Shown piece after piece: positions 40,557-50,087 of a stretch of 64,000 nucleotides of DNA. The notes under the pieces were generated by a model. It did not search any database and was not told the DNA's origin. It worked only from the letters and a program-made list of their open reading frames with translations. Origin of the DNA: Treponema sp. Its GTDB lineage: Bacteria; Spirochaetota; Spirochaetia; Treponematales; Breznakiellaceae. The DNA lies in the NCBI GenBank assembly GCA_009782555.1, contig WRIV01000007.1:1-64000 (forward strand), written 5' to 3'. A program made the position numbers and the translations under genes. How positions within the stretch are numbered: position 1 is the first letter of the stretch; each line of letters opens with the position of its first letter.

Positions 40557-42107
40557 GTGTCAAAGATTTGCCTGTGCCTGACCGGAAAAACCCTTTCCCG
40601 GGATTTGGAGTTAATAAAAAAATACCGCAAATATATTGATATGGCGGAACTCCGGGTAGACTGCCTGGATCCGGATGAACATTTTTTTATCCGCCAGTTT
40701 CCTGAGCAAGCGGGAATTCCGGTGATCCTGACCATACGGCGTATCATGGATGGCGGTTATTTTGAAGGCGGCGAAGGGGCCAGAGTTACCCTGCTTTCCA
40801 GGGGACTCGCCTTTGCAGAAGCGGACAAACGGCATAACTTTGCCTATGTCGATTTGGAAGAGGACCTTGAAGTACCGGGATTAGAAGAAGCGGTCCGAAC
40901 CTTTGGTACCCGGATCATCCGGTCCAGTCACAATCTGGAAAATGTGGGGGACATTACCGGAAAAATTAAAAATCTCCGCCGGATTGGAGACGAAATTGCC
41001 AAAGTTGTGGTAATGCCCCAAACCCTGGGCGATGTACTGGCCATTTACCGGGCGGCCCGGGAAAGTCCTTCCATAGAAAAGATCATTCTTGGCATGGGGG
41101 AATTCGGCGCCAATACCCGGATTCTGGCGGAGCATTTAGGATCCTTTTTAAGTTATGCTTCCGCAGAGGAAGAACCGGGTATCCCCCTGGGTGCCATGGG
41201 TCAGATGACTCCCCAGGAAATGGTCGAGCAGTACCGCTTTCGGGAGATCAGCGCCACTACAAATATCTACGGCGTTTTGGGATTTCCTTTGAAAACAAGT
41301 TACAGTCCCCAGATATTCAACTCCGTCTTCAACCGGGAAAAGATCGATGCCGTTTATGTTCCCTTTCCTGCCCACAGTCTGGACTACTTCCTGGAATTGG
41401 CGGAGGAACTAAATATTATGGGCGCCTCCGTTACCGTCCCTTACAAAGAAGAGATTGTTCCCCGCCTCCGCCATATCTCCGAATCGGTTCGGATTGCCGG
41501 AGCCTGTAATACCATAAAGGTTGTTACCTCCGAAGACGATTTTTCCGAAGGAAACATTTACAGAGACTGGAACGGTACCAACACCGATACTCTAGGATTC
41601 TCCGAATCCCTCCTTCACTTTATCAAAAAGAAAAATTTCCGCAGCCTGAAATTCACCATCCTTGGAGCAGGAGGAGCCGCCAGGGCTGTGGTATCGGAAA
41701 TATTCAGATTAAAAGGAAAATGCCTGATATTAAACCGCAATCCGGTGCGGGCCAGAGAATTGGCCCTAAAATACGGCTATAAATGGGGAGGTTTAGACAG
41801 CCATGTGCTTGACACCATGGAACGGTATTCGGATATTATAATACAAACCACTTCGGCAGGAACATTTCCCCATACGGATGATGATCCCTTTGAATTATAC
41901 CACTTTAACGGCCATGAAACGGTGATGGATATAATATACAACCCACCCATGACCGCCTTTTTAAAACGGGCCCAGACAGCGGGATGCAATATACTGAACG
42001 GATTTGATATGCTTGTTAGACAGGCAAAATATCAATACCAGTATTTTTTTGGACGGGATTTCCCCGAACAATTAATATCGCATCTGGCAAAAACATTGCA
42101 GGGTTAA
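40557..42107 (+). CDS. aroDE: Bifunctional 3-dehydroquinate dehydratase / shikimate dehydrogenase
   Basis: 516 residues from GTG 40557. Residues 1-230 are a type I dehydroquinase: VILTIRRI, IIRSSHN with His and the Schiff-base Lys in EIAKVVVMP, and GQMTPQE. Residues 240-516 are AroE: GVLGFPLKTSYSPQ, VTVPYKE with catalytic Lys, NGTNTDTLGF, and the NADP loop GAGGAAR followed by NRNPVRA. It catalyses steps three and four of the shikimate pathway. The fused form is known from plants and from Chlamydia and spirochaetes. Confidence 0.95.
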   Translation: MSKICLCLTGKTLSRDLELIKKYRKYIDMAELRVDCLDPDEHFFIRQFPEQAGIPVILTIRRIMDGGYFEGGEGARVTLLSRGLAFAEADKRHNFAYVDLEEDLEVPGLEEAVRTFGTRIIRSSHNLENVGDITGKIKNLRRIGDEIAKVVVMPQTLGDVLAIYRAARESPSIEKIILGMGEFGANTRILAEHLGSFLSYASAEEEPGIPLGAMGQMTPQEMVEQYRFREISATTNIYGVLGFPLKTSYSPQIFNSVFNREKIDAVYVPFPAHSLDYFLELAEELNIMGASVTVPYKEEIVPRLRHISESVRIAGACNTIKVVTSEDDFSEGNIYRDWNGTNTDTLGFSESLLHFIKKKNFRSLKFTILGAGGAARAVVSEIFRLKGKCLILNRNPVRARELALKYGYKWGGLDSHVLDTMERYSDIIIQTTSAGTFPHTDDDPFELYHFNGHETVMDIIYNPPMTAFLKRAQTAGCNILNGFDMLVRQAKYQYQYFFGRDFPEQLISHLAKTLQG

Positions 42108-42116
42108 GGAGATAAG

Positions 42117-42671
42117 ATGACTGATGAAACAAAAGATATCATTGCTAGAGTTAAGGTACTTAGGGAAATCGCAGAAATCTCCAGGGAAGATCTTTGCCGG
42201 AAACTAGGCTTTAACAGCACCGAATACATTCAATGGGAAGAGGGAGAAAAAGACTTTCCCATCGGCGCCCTGGTAGAAATTGCCGCCCATTTTAAGATCG
42301 ACCTTACCGAACTTGTAAATGGCCGCCCCTCCCGGCTTACTACCTACTGCATTACAAGGGCCGCAAATGCTCCGGAGGTAAGCCGCCGGCCCATGTACGC
42401 CTACTGGAACCTGGCTTACAAATTTCATAACAAAAGGGGAGAACCTTTTTTGGTAGAGGCCAATCCGGAAACAGAAAATAAACCCATAAACCTTAATACT
42501 CATCCGGGGCATGAGTTTGATTATGTTCTGGAAGGACGGCTCCTTATGTCCGTAGCAGGTCATGAAGAAGAGTTGAGACCGGGAGATTGTATTTACTATG
42601 ATTCCAACGAGCCCCACGGAATGAAAGCCCTGGGGGGCAGCCGGGCCCGGTTTTTGGCCATCATAATGTAG
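42117..42671 (+). CDS. XRE-family HTH regulator with cupin domain
   Basis: 184 residues. Cro/C1-type HTH at about 10-65 (LCRKLGFNSTEYIQWEEGEK) and a C-terminal cupin with THPGHEFDYVLEGR and the ELRPGDCIYYDSNEPHGM strand, which carries the metal His residues. This layout regulates fatty-acid or amine use by binding small acids. It is 8 nt upstream of the acyl-CoA synthetase gene and probably controls it. Confidence 0.88.
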   Translation: MTDETKDIIARVKVLREIAEISREDLCRKLGFNSTEYIQWEEGEKDFPIGALVEIAAHFKIDLTELVNGRPSRLTTYCITRAANAPEVSRRPMYAYWNLAYKFHNKRGEPFLVEANPETENKPINLNTHPGHEFDYVLEGRLLMSVAGHEEELRPGDCIYYDSNEPHGMKALGGSRARFLAIIM

Positions 42672-42679
42672 GAGTAAAG

Positions 42680-44392
42680 ATGGAACTGCTAAAGCGCTAC
42701 CTGGCCCGAATAGACTTTGATTCCTACGAGGATTTTTACGCCAACTACGCGGTAAATGCCCCGGATAATTTTAACTTTGCCTGGGATGTCATGGATCATC
42801 TGGCGGAAACCAGACCCGATAATACGGCGTTGGTGTGGTGCGATGAAAAGGGTGCCGAAGCTTCCTTTACCTATGCGGAAATAAAACAGCTTTCCTGCCA
42901 GGCGGCAAATGTACTTGTCCAGGCTGGATTTGCCAGGGGTGATCCTGTCATGCTGATCCTCAAGCGCCGCTGGGAATACTGGCCGGTATTGCTGGCCCTC
43001 CACAGGATCGGCGCAGTGGCCATTCCCGCTACCCATCTTCTTACTTCAAAGGACATTGTGTACCGCTGCGATGCCGCCGCTATCAAAGGAATCGTCTGTG
43101 TGGACGAGGAAAAGATCATGGCCGCCGTGGATGAAGCGGAAAAAAAACTAAAACAAAACGGAAAACCTGCCCTGTATTACAAAGCTTTTATGCGATCCGT
43201 CCATAGTACCGGGAATCCTTCCGAAAAGGAAAAAACCGCAAAGGGATGGATTGATTTTAAGTCCCAGATGGAAAGTGCGGCAAAGGATTTTTCCAGATCC
43301 GCAGCGATCAATACCTCCGGCGATACCATGCTGCTTTACTTTACCTCCGGTACCACGGGTATGCCAAAAATGGTTCAGCACAACTTTGCCTACCCCCTGG
43401 GGCACATCGTAACCGCCAAATACTGGCACCAGGTTCTGGATCGGGGCCTTCACCTTACCGTGGCAGATACCGGCTGGGCCAAGGCCGCCTGGGGAAAGAT
43501 CTACGGCCAATGGCTTTGCGGAAGCGCCGTTTTTGTCTACGACTACGACCGCTTTGTACCGGCAGCTATGCTGGATGTTATAACCAAACACCGGGTTACT
43601 ACTTTCTGCGCTCCCCCCACGATATACCGTTTTCTTATCAAGGAAAATCTATCCAAATGGAATTTTTCCGCCCTTAATAACTGTACTGTGGCGGGGGAGC
43701 CGCTGGAACCGGAAATCTATGAACGATTCAAAGAAAGTACGGGGTTAAAACTTCGGGAATGCTACGGTCAAACAGAACTTACCGTCACGGTCTGTACCTA
43801 TCCTTGGATGGAACCCAAGCCGGGTTCCATGGGCAAACCATCGCCGGGTTATGATATAGACATACTTAGAGAAGACGGCACTTCCTGCGAAATGGGCGAA
43901 GAAGGACAGTTGGTGGTCCGCACCGCCCGGCGCAAACCCTGGGGTATGTTCGAAGGCTACTACAGGGACGAGGAGCTAACAAAAAAGGTCTGGAACAATG
44001 GTATCTACTATACCGGGGACATGGTCTGGAAGGACGAAGACAATTATTTATGGTTTGTGGGCCGTGCTGACGATGTGATCAAAAGTTCCGGTTACCGTAT
44101 CGGCCCTTTTGAAGTGGAAAGCGCCCTAATGGAACACCCGGCGGTGCTGGAATGCGCCATAACTGGAGTTCCCGATCCTGAACGGGGTACGGTAGTAAAA
44201 GCCACGGTGGTTCTGGCCAAAGAGTACACTGCCTCGGAAGAATTAAAGAAAGAACTGCAAAACCATGTAAAAAAGATCACCGCCCCCTACAAATACCCAA
44301 GAATTGTGGAATTTACGGCGGAACTTCCCAAGACAATAAGCGGAAAGATCCGCAGGGTCCAAATCAGAGAAAAAGATGAGGCAATATCTTAA
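42680..44392 (+). CDS. AMP-forming acyl-CoA synthetase (ACSM-like)
   Basis: 570 residues. ANL-family motifs: YFTSGTTGMPKMVQH near 220 for ATP binding, GLKLRECYGQTELT near 350 and GRADDVIKSSGYRIGP near 450-470, with the catalytic Lys in KTISGKIRR at the end. Similar proteins activate medium-chain fatty or aromatic acids to CoA thioesters. Coupled to the XRE/cupin gene and followed 23 nt later by citrate synthase. Confidence 0.9.
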   Translation: MELLKRYLARIDFDSYEDFYANYAVNAPDNFNFAWDVMDHLAETRPDNTALVWCDEKGAEASFTYAEIKQLSCQAANVLVQAGFARGDPVMLILKRRWEYWPVLLALHRIGAVAIPATHLLTSKDIVYRCDAAAIKGIVCVDEEKIMAAVDEAEKKLKQNGKPALYYKAFMRSVHSTGNPSEKEKTAKGWIDFKSQMESAAKDFSRSAAINTSGDTMLLYFTSGTTGMPKMVQHNFAYPLGHIVTAKYWHQVLDRGLHLTVADTGWAKAAWGKIYGQWLCGSAVFVYDYDRFVPAAMLDVITKHRVTTFCAPPTIYRFLIKENLSKWNFSALNNCTVAGEPLEPEIYERFKESTGLKLRECYGQTELTVTVCTYPWMEPKPGSMGKPSPGYDIDILREDGTSCEMGEEGQLVVRTARRKPWGMFEGYYRDEELTKKVWNNGIYYTGDMVWKDEDNYLWFVGRADDVIKSSGYRIGPFEVESALMEHPAVLECAITGVPDPERGTVVKATVVLAKEYTASEELKKELQNHVKKITAPYKYPRIVEFTAELPKTISGKIRRVQIREKDEAIS

Positions 44393-44415
44393 GGAGGTCT
44401 CTTATTAGCAGGTAT

Positions 44416-45735
44416 ATGACAGAAGTAACGGATCATTCCGTTATTCAGCCAGAGTTATTCGACAGGTTCAACGTTAAACGGGGACTAAGGAACGCCGATG
44501 GTACCGGGGTCCTGGTAGGACTTACCAGGATTGGCGATGTCCACGGCTATATAATCGACGAGGGAGAAAAGATCCCCGTGGACGGAAAACTTTACTATCG
44601 GGGCATTGATGTGGAAGACCTGGTACAGAAGGCGGAAACCGAAAAACGATTCTGTTTTGAAGAAACGGTGTACCTTCTCCTTTTCGGCGTTCTTCCCAAT
44701 AAAGCCCAACTGGAAGAATTCCACGCCCTTATGGGGAATTCCCGGGCTCTACCCAAAAATTTTGCCGAAGACGCAATTATGAAGGCCCCTTCCCGGGACA
44801 TAATGAATAAGCTGGCCCGATCTGTACTCACCCTTTACTCTTATGATGAAGCGCCGGAAGACCGGTCGCCGGAAAATATCCTGCGTCAATGCCTGGAACT
44901 GATTGCCCGGTTTCCAACTATCGTAGCCTATTCCTACATGGCAAAAAAACACTACTACGATCATGAAAGTCTTATCATCCATATGCCGGAACAGGATTGT
45001 TCCAGCGCAGAATCCCTCCTTTCTCTGATCCGTCCCGACCAGCAGTACAGCCAGTTGGAGGCGGAGATCCTCGATATGGCCCTGGTACTTCATGCGGAAC
45101 ACGGCGGCGGGAATAACTCCACCTTTGCGGTACATCTGGTTTCTTCCGCCGATACGGACACTTTTTCCGCCATTTCTGCCGGGATTGTTTCTCTTAAGGG
45201 CTATAAACACGGCGGAGCCAACATCAAGGTAATGCAGATGATGGATGATATCAAAAACAATATAAAACTCTGGGACAACGAAGGGGAGGTAGCGGATTAT
45301 CTGGAACGGATCCTCCTGAAAAAAACCGGCGATGGTTCTGGGCTTATCTACGGCCAGGGCCATGCGGTATACACCATAAGCGATCCCCGGACCTGGCTGC
45401 TTCGGGACAAAGCTGCCCTCCTGGCGAAAGAAAAACACCTGACCGATGAATTCAACCTGTACCGGCTCATAGAGCGCCTTGCTCCGGAGATTTTTAAAAA
45501 AGTAAAGGGTTCTGACAAGGTGATCTGTACCAATGTGGATTTTTATTCCGGTTTTGTGTACAGTATGCTGGGATTGTCCAGAGACCTGTATACAGCTCTC
45601 TTTGCAATAAGCAGGGTGGCTGGCTGGTGCGCCCACAGGCTGGAAGAAATTATTGCCGGCGGCAGAATAATACGACCCGCCTATAAATGCGTCCAGAAAC
45701 GGCTGGTATACACTCCCTTGGACAAACGGGATTAG
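44416..45735 (+). CDS. gltA: Citrate synthase
   Basis: 439 residues from ATG 44416. The catalytic His is in HAEHGGGNNSTF near residue 222, the second in GQGHAVYTISDPR near 320, and the Asp in NVDFYSGFVYSML near 373. It condenses oxaloacetate with acetyl-CoA. GGAGGT (44395-44400) is 15 nt from the ATG, but an in-frame ATT at 44404 lies 3 nt beyond it and would start four codons earlier; see the findings. Likely partner of the aconitase-family enzyme at 29799. Confidence 0.93.
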   Translation: MTEVTDHSVIQPELFDRFNVKRGLRNADGTGVLVGLTRIGDVHGYIIDEGEKIPVDGKLYYRGIDVEDLVQKAETEKRFCFEETVYLLLFGVLPNKAQLEEFHALMGNSRALPKNFAEDAIMKAPSRDIMNKLARSVLTLYSYDEAPEDRSPENILRQCLELIARFPTIVAYSYMAKKHYYDHESLIIHMPEQDCSSAESLLSLIRPDQQYSQLEAEILDMALVLHAEHGGGNNSTFAVHLVSSADTDTFSAISAGIVSLKGYKHGGANIKVMQMMDDIKNNIKLWDNEGEVADYLERILLKKTGDGSGLIYGQGHAVYTISDPRTWLLRDKAALLAKEKHLTDEFNLYRLIERLAPEIFKKVKGSDKVICTNVDFYSGFVYSMLGLSRDLYTALFAISRVAGWCAHRLEEIIAGGRIIRPAYKCVQKRLVYTPLDKRD

Positions 45736-45780
45736 AATTCTCCAGGTTCTGGAATTAAGCAAATTTGAATAATCCGTTAA

Positions 45781-45855
45781 TCGGGCAACCCGGATTTGAA
45801 CCGGGGACCCCAAGTCCCCCAGACTTGTACGCTAAACCAACTGCGCTATTGCCCG
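45781..45855 (-). tRNA. tRNA-Pro(GGG)
   Basis: On the minus strand the acceptor CGGGCAA pairs with TTGCCCG. The anticodon stem CAAGT/ACTTG encloses the loop CTGGGGG with anticodon GGG; the T arm is CCCGG-TTCAAAT-CCGGG; the C1-G72 pair is typical of proline tRNA. CCA is not encoded. TATGAT (45899-45904) with TTGACA (45924-45929) at 19 nt may be its promoter. Confidence 0.93.
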
Positions 45856-45939
45856 ATTAATGAATCTTCCGCCTGTATTACAGAAAAATTGCTCCCTTAT
45901 CATACCACAAAGTCAATTCGGGATGTCAAGACAGACGCA

Positions 45940-46284
45940 TCACCCCGGAGGCCAGCCCAGAGAACGGCCTCCCAATACATGAAGGTGAATATGCTCAACC
46001 GTTTGCATGCCATCAGATTTGCAGTTAATGACAAACCGGCCGCCCTTTTCGGCACAGCCCTGTTCGCTCAGTAATTCTTGCGCTTTGTGAAGCATTTTTC
46101 CTAGCAAAACAGCGTCTTCCGGCGCCGCTTCCATTAGATTAGAAATATGTTTTTTGGGGATTACTAAAAAATGAACCGGCGCCTGGGGGGAAATATCATA
46201 AAAAGCCAGCAGTTCATTATCCTCATAGATCTTTTTACTGGGAATACCGCCGCTGATGATACGGCAAAAAAGACAATCACTCAT
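45940..46284 (-). CDS. HIT-family nucleotide hydrolase (HinT-like)
   Basis: 114 residues. CLFCRIISGGIPSKKIYED opens the fold, and HIHLHVLGG near 98-106 is the histidine triad, with the nucleophile His. HinT enzymes hydrolyse AMP-lysine and related phosphoramidates. The four zinc-like Cys/His of other HIT branches are partly present (CLFC). The gene begins at a near-leaderless promoter. Confidence 0.93.
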   Translation of the reverse strand: MSDCLFCRIISGGIPSKKIYEDNELLAFYDISPQAPVHFLVIPKKHISNLMEAAPEDAVLLGKMLHKAQELLSEQGCAEKGGRFVINCKSDGMQTVEHIHLHVLGGRSLGWPPG

Positions 46285-46290
46285 AAGCGT

Positions 46291-46319
46291 ACCTTATATC
46301 AGGCCGGAGAGGATGTCAA
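46291..46319 (-). promoter_or_regulatory. Promoter of the HIT gene, leaderless configuration
   Basis: A perfect TTGACA (46314-46319), 17 nt, TAAGGT (46291-46296, weak), 6 nt to the ATG. TATAAG overlaps at 15 nt. The -35 overlaps the mnmG stop codon. Confidence 0.45.
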
Positions 46320-48064
46320 TGTTTCTCAGCATCCCTTCGGGATAAAACCATAAGGAGGGCCAGATCCCCCTGGCGGATACCCGGTATGCGGGCTGCTTGA
46401 CCAACCGTGCGAGGGCGTATGGCGTTTAATTTTTCTCTGGCTTCTACGGAAAGTCCCGTTATGGAGCGGTAATCAATGCTGCTTTCCAGCTTAACTCGTT
46501 CCATTTTGGCGTTTCGGGCAATAATACGATTTTCTTTTTCGATATACCCTGAATATTTTTGATCCAACAGCACCCGTTGAACCCATTCAGGAGGAAATTC
46601 CGCCATGGATTTCAGCAGATCATCATATTCTTTGTGCTTTGAAAGCTCTCGAATCATATCCAGGGTACGAATTTTTTTCTGGAACTGTTCCCATCGTTCA
46701 TCGCTGACAAGTCCCGCCGTCCTGCCCTTAGGAGTAAGTCTGGTATCCGCCGTATCATGCCGGAGAACCAGGCGGTATTCCGCCCTGCTAGTAAACATAC
46801 GGTAGGGTTCGGCAGTGCCAAGGGTGGTAAGATCATCAATAAGAACGCCAATATACGCTTCATCACGGCCCAGTATCAGCGGTTCTTCCCCTCTGATCTT
46901 TGCAGCGGCGTTAATTCCCGCCATGATCCCCTGAGCTGCTGCTTCCTCATAACCTGAACTGCCGTTGGTCTGCCCCGCCGAAAAAAATCCTTCCAGTCGT
47001 TTGCTCTCCAATGATTGATATAGATCGAGAGGATCCAGGTAATCGTATTCCACAGCATAGGCAGGACGCACTATGGCGGCCTTTTCCAGGCCGGGGATAC
47101 TGTGAATAAACTGTTCCTGTACATCTTCAGGAAGGGAGCTGGAAAGGCCGTTAAGGTATTTTTCGCTGGTATAGAGTCCCTCGGGCTCCACAAAAATATG
47201 ATGTCGACCCCTTTCAGGAAAACGCATTACCTTATCTTCGATGGAAGGACAGTAACGAGGGCCAATTCCTTTTATTTTTCCGCCGTAAAGGGGAGAACGG
47301 TGTATGTTTTCCCGGATTATCCGGTGAGTTTCCGCCGTTGTGTAACAGATCCAGCAGGGAACTTCCTGCCTATCCGAAATTTTTTTTGCATCAAACGAAA
47401 AAGAAATGTATTCTTCGCCATCCTGTCGTTCCATTTTGCTGTAATCAATGGTATTTCCGGCAATGCGAGGGGGAGTTCCGGTCTTAAAACGACCCAGAGG
47501 AAAACCACAACGGCGCAAAAACATTCCCAATCCCAGGGCCGCTTCTTCTCCCAGACGTCCTTCGTGGGTATCGTATTCGCCGATAAAAATTTTCCCTTCT
47601 AGAAAGGTTCCAGCAGTAAGTATCACTGTTTTTGCGCTGATTCGGTGTCCTCTAGCGGTAATTATCCCTGCCACACGGCTCTTTTCGATAATCAGTTCTG
47701 TTACCGTATCCATCATTATCGAAAGTGAACTCTGATTTTCAATCATCTGCCGCGCTGCATCCTGATATGCCTGTTTATCTGCTTGAGCCCGGGGAGCTTG
47801 TACCGCCGGACCCCGGGATCGGTTTAAAATTCTGTATTGGATCATTGTTTGATCGATCAGATGAGCCATCGCTCCGCCCAGAGCATCCACTTCACGCACT
47901 AAATTTCCCTTGGATAAGCCGCCAATGGCAGGATTACAGGAGAGCACACCGATGCGATCTGGATTTTGGGTGATGAGCAAGGTACACATTCCCAGTCTGG
48001 ATACTGCCAAGGACGATTCTATGCCCGCATGGCCTCCGCCGATCACGATACAATCATAATCCAT
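46316..48064 (-). CDS. mnmG: tRNA uridine-5-carboxymethylaminomethyl modification enzyme, FAD subunit
   Basis: 582 residues from ATG 48064, which begins [16 protein letters not shown], the FAD-binding motif; the longer frame upstream starts within the AT-rich promoter. Further blocks are [24 protein letters not shown] and the C-terminal QAARIPGI region. It modifies U34 of tRNAs together with MnmE, whose gene is at 48618. The length is shorter than the usual 610-630, with the loss in the C-terminal helical part. TATAGT lies 6 nt before the ATG. Confidence 0.93.
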   Translation of the reverse strand: MDYDCIVIGGGHAGIESSLAVSRLGMCTLLITQNPDRIGVLSCNPAIGGLSKGNLVREVDALGGAMAHLIDQTMIQYRILNRSRGPAVQAPRAQADKQAYQDAARQMIENQSSLSIMMDTVTELIIEKSRVAGIITARGHRISAKTVILTAGTFLEGKIFIGEYDTHEGRLGEEAALGLGMFLRRCGFPLGRFKTGTPPRIAGNTIDYSKMERQDGEEYISFSFDAKKISDRQEVPCWICYTTAETHRIIRENIHRSPLYGGKIKGIGPRYCPSIEDKVMRFPERGRHHIFVEPEGLYTSEKYLNGLSSSLPEDVQEQFIHSIPGLEKAAIVRPAYAVEYDYLDPLDLYQSLESKRLEGFFSAGQTNGSSGYEEAAAQGIMAGINAAAKIRGEEPLILGRDEAYIGVLIDDLTTLGTAEPYRMFTSRAEYRLVLRHDTADTRLTPKGRTAGLVSDERWEQFQKKIRTLDMIRELSKHKEYDDLLKSMAEFPPEWVQRVLLDQKYSGYIEKENRIIARNAKMERVKLESSIDYRSITGLSVEAREKLNAIRPRTVGQAARIPGIRQGDLALLMVLSRRDAEKH

Positions 48065-48070
48065 GAAGAA

Positions 48071-48076
48071 ACTATA
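48071..48076 (-). promoter_or_regulatory. mnmG -10 element, leaderless configuration
   Basis: TATAGT with 6 nt (TTCTTC) to the ATG. No good -35 is visible in the T/A-rich stretch upstream, so the T run may help in an UP-like way. Confidence 0.4.
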
Positions 48077-48116
48077 CAAAAAAATAAAAAAAAATTCACT
48101 TTTTTTATTTTTTCTC

Positions 48117-48145
48117 TTGCAGTTTTTTTTATACTGCGATACAGT
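48117..48145 (+). promoter_or_regulatory. Promoter of the AAKKP-repeat protein
   Basis: TTGCAG (48117-48122), 17 nt, TACAGT (48140-48145). The leader of about 20-25 nt carries AAAGGAG 6 nt before the ATG, in contrast to the leaderless genes around it. Confidence 0.35.
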
Positions 48146-48173
48146 ATTAACAACTTTTTTTAAAGGAGCAATT

Positions 48174-48575
48174 ATGCCTGAAGTCAAAAAGTCTGCGGCG
48201 AAGAAACCTGCGGCGAAGAAACCTGCGGCGAAGAAACCTGCGGCGAAGAAACCCGCGGCGAAGAAACCCGCGGCGAAGAAACCCGCGGCGAAGAAACCTG
48301 CGGCGAAAAAACCCGCGGCGAAGAAACCTGCGGCGAAAAAACCCGCGGCGAAAAAACCCGCGGCGAAAAAACCTGCGGCGAAAAAACCCGCGGCGAAGAA
48401 ACCTGCGGCGAAAAAACCCGCGGCGAAGAAACCTGCGGCGAAAAAACCCGCGGCGAAGAAACCTGCGGCGAAAAAACCCGCGGCGAAAAAACCTGCTGTT
48501 AAAAAAGTTTTGGTAAAAAAACCCGCGGATAAACCCGTAGAACCCTCTTCGGGTTCAAGTTTTCCCTTCTTTTAG
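48174..48575 (+). CDS. Histone H1-like protein of tandem AAKKP repeats
   Basis: 133 residues from ATG 48174, which follows AAAGGAG. After MPEVKKS come 20 AAKKP units (residues 8-107), then VKK and KPADKP and a SSGSSFPFF tail. About a third of residues are Lys. Such (A/K/P) repeats resemble the tail of eukaryotic H1 and bacterial Hc1/AlgP-type proteins that bind DNA through charge. The length can vary by 15-bp units without loss of frame. It may compact the chromosome; there is no folded domain to suggest more. An earlier in-frame start is implausible. Confidence 0.85.
   Translation: MPEVKKSAAKKPAAKKPAAKKPAAKKPAAKKPAAKKPAAKKPAAKKPAAKKPAAKKPAAKKPAAKKPAAKKPAAKKPAAKKPAAKKPAAKKPAAKKPAAKKPAAKKPAVKKVLVKKPADKPVEPSSGSSFPFF
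48195..48494 (+). repeat. 20 copies of a 15-bp coding repeat
   Basis: Unit GCGGCGAARAAACCY, where R is G or A and Y is T or C. The first seven units all use AAG; units 8-20 mix AAG and AAA, with an AAG-CCT/AAA-CCC pair repeated as a 30-bp unit toward the end. This indicates repeat growth by slippage and block duplication. No spacers, so not a CRISPR. Confidence 0.95.
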
Positions 48576-48604
48576 TCTTCATAGTGTTGTAAGCCCTTGA
48601 GCTT

Positions 48605-48642
48605 CAGCCGTTTCTGCTTATTTCCCCAGGCAGAAACGGCTG
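48605..48642. other. Stem-loop covering the mnmE stop
   Basis: CAGCCGTTTCTGC (48605-48617) pairs perfectly with GCAGAAACGGCTG (48630-48642); the right arm encodes the last mnmE codons, including the catalytic Cys. It lies between the convergent ends of mnmE and the repeat gene. No T run follows on either strand, so a stability or bidirectional end element is more likely than a textbook terminator. Confidence 0.55.
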
Positions 48643-50057
48643 AACATTGTCTCCAGTATGCCAGCGGACGATATTTCTCCGGTAATTTCACCTAAAGCAT
48701 TCAAAGATTCTCTAAGTAATGGAGAAATTAAGTCCAGTGGTTCATTCCTGGCCGTCATTGACAGGGCATCTTCAAGCAGAACAACAGCTTTTTCGATTAA
48801 TTCTTTCTGCCGCAGCGTTCCCAAGCCGGGACTTCCTTCCGGCAGCGTATCCGCGGCGGAAGAATAGGAGGCTTTTTGGATCAAAAGACCGGCGATGGAA
48901 GCGGAAAGTTCTTCCAAACCCTTTCCGGTTCTGGCACTCACCGGAACAATGGCAAAAGACCGGGGGGGGAGTTGTAAAATTTCAGCGATGATAGGCGCAC
49001 GGGAAGCGATTTCATGCTCTATTAAATCAATTTTGTTCCAAACTAGAATAAGAAAAGGTACTGAAACTTCTGTCAGAAATTTTTCATCCTCTTTTTGGAA
49101 ACCTTCACAGGCATCAACAATATAAAGAATAATATCCGCCTCTTCCGTTAGTTCCCTGCTCCGCTGTATCCCCAACATTTCCGCTTCATCAGTCCCGGAA
49201 GGACATGATGAAGGATCCCGAAGACCCGCAGTATCGGTCAAACGCAGGGGAATTCCTTCGATGGTAAGGGAAGTTTCTATCCAGTCCCGGGTTGTGCCTG
49301 GTGTATCGGTAACAATGGATCGATCTTCGTTTAACAAAGCGTTAAAAAGGCTTGATTTACCCGCATTGGGCCGGCCCGCAATTACCGTCAAAGCTCCTTC
49401 CTGATAAAGCCGTTCCCTGTCATAGGAAGAGGCCAGGACCCTAAGGCGCCGCAGAGCATCTTCCGCTGTTTCACTGTACGAAAAAGATCCCGGATCTTCA
49501 TCGATTTCCTCTTCCGGATAGTCCAAATACAGTTCCGCGGCGCTTACCGCTTCCAATAATGTGTCCCGGATCGTTTTTATTTCCCTTTCCAGCACTCCGG
49601 AAAGGCGCTTTACCGCATGTTCCAGGCCTTCTTTGGTTTTGGCACTTACTAGTTCCATCACCGATTCACTCCGGGTAAGATCAAGTTTACCGTTCATAAA
49701 GGCGCGGAAGGTAAATTCCCCCGGCAGGGCGTCCTCGAATCCCGCTTTCCGCAGAGTCAGAAGCAACATTTTTACCGCCGCACTTCCGCCGTGGCAGGAA
49801 ATATCCGCTCCATCTTCACCGGTATAGGAATGAGGAGTACGGTACACCGACACCAGCACTTCATCAATGGGAGAACCGGCGGAATCATGTATCCAGCCGT
49901 AAACGATGGTGTTTCCCTGGGCATCGAGTAGTGCTTGGGGCCGGGAAAACACCGGGGCCAGCAATTTTAGAGTACCTTGTCCGCTGGTTCGCACCAAAGC
50001 CAGGGCGCCCTGTGCTGCCTGAGCGGCAATGGGACAGGTATCACCGTAGTTTCTCAT
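48618..50057 (-). CDS. mnmE: tRNA modification GTPase
   Basis: 479 residues. N-terminal folate domain; helical region; a circularly placed G domain from about 220 with GRPNAGKSSLFNALL, DTPGTTRD and WNKID; the C-terminal CLGK supplies the Cys typical of MnmE (CIGK). It forms the U34-modifying complex with MnmG. The two genes are encoded on the same strand but separated by the repeat protein gene. Confidence 0.95.
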   Translation of the reverse strand: MRNYGDTCPIAAQAAQGALALVRTSGQGTLKLLAPVFSRPQALLDAQGNTIVYGWIHDSAGSPIDEVLVSVYRTPHSYTGEDGADISCHGGSAAVKMLLLTLRKAGFEDALPGEFTFRAFMNGKLDLTRSESVMELVSAKTKEGLEHAVKRLSGVLEREIKTIRDTLLEAVSAAELYLDYPEEEIDEDPGSFSYSETAEDALRRLRVLASSYDRERLYQEGALTVIAGRPNAGKSSLFNALLNEDRSIVTDTPGTTRDWIETSLTIEGIPLRLTDTAGLRDPSSCPSGTDEAEMLGIQRSRELTEEADIILYIVDACEGFQKEDEKFLTEVSVPFLILVWNKIDLIEHEIASRAPIIAEILQLPPRSFAIVPVSARTGKGLEELSASIAGLLIQKASYSSAADTLPEGSPGLGTLRQKELIEKAVVLLEDALSMTARNEPLDLISPLLRESLNALGEITGEISSAGILETMFSRFCLGK

Positions 50058-50087
50058 TCTTCGACAACCCCGGCATGGGAATGGAGG

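Noticed and set aside
44749-45813. A 354-codon open frame antisense to citrate synthase and across tRNA-Pro
   Set aside because: It mirrors a well-supported gene and runs into a tRNA; no family features.
48065-48187. 41-residue N-terminal extension of MnmG
   Set aside because: It encodes a Lys-rich stretch in the AT-rich promoter region. The FAD motif starts at the ATG 48064, with a -10 box 6 nt upstream.
48195-48494. CRISPR-like array
   Set aside because: The 15-bp units are contiguous, without spacers, and encode a continuous AAKKP peptide.
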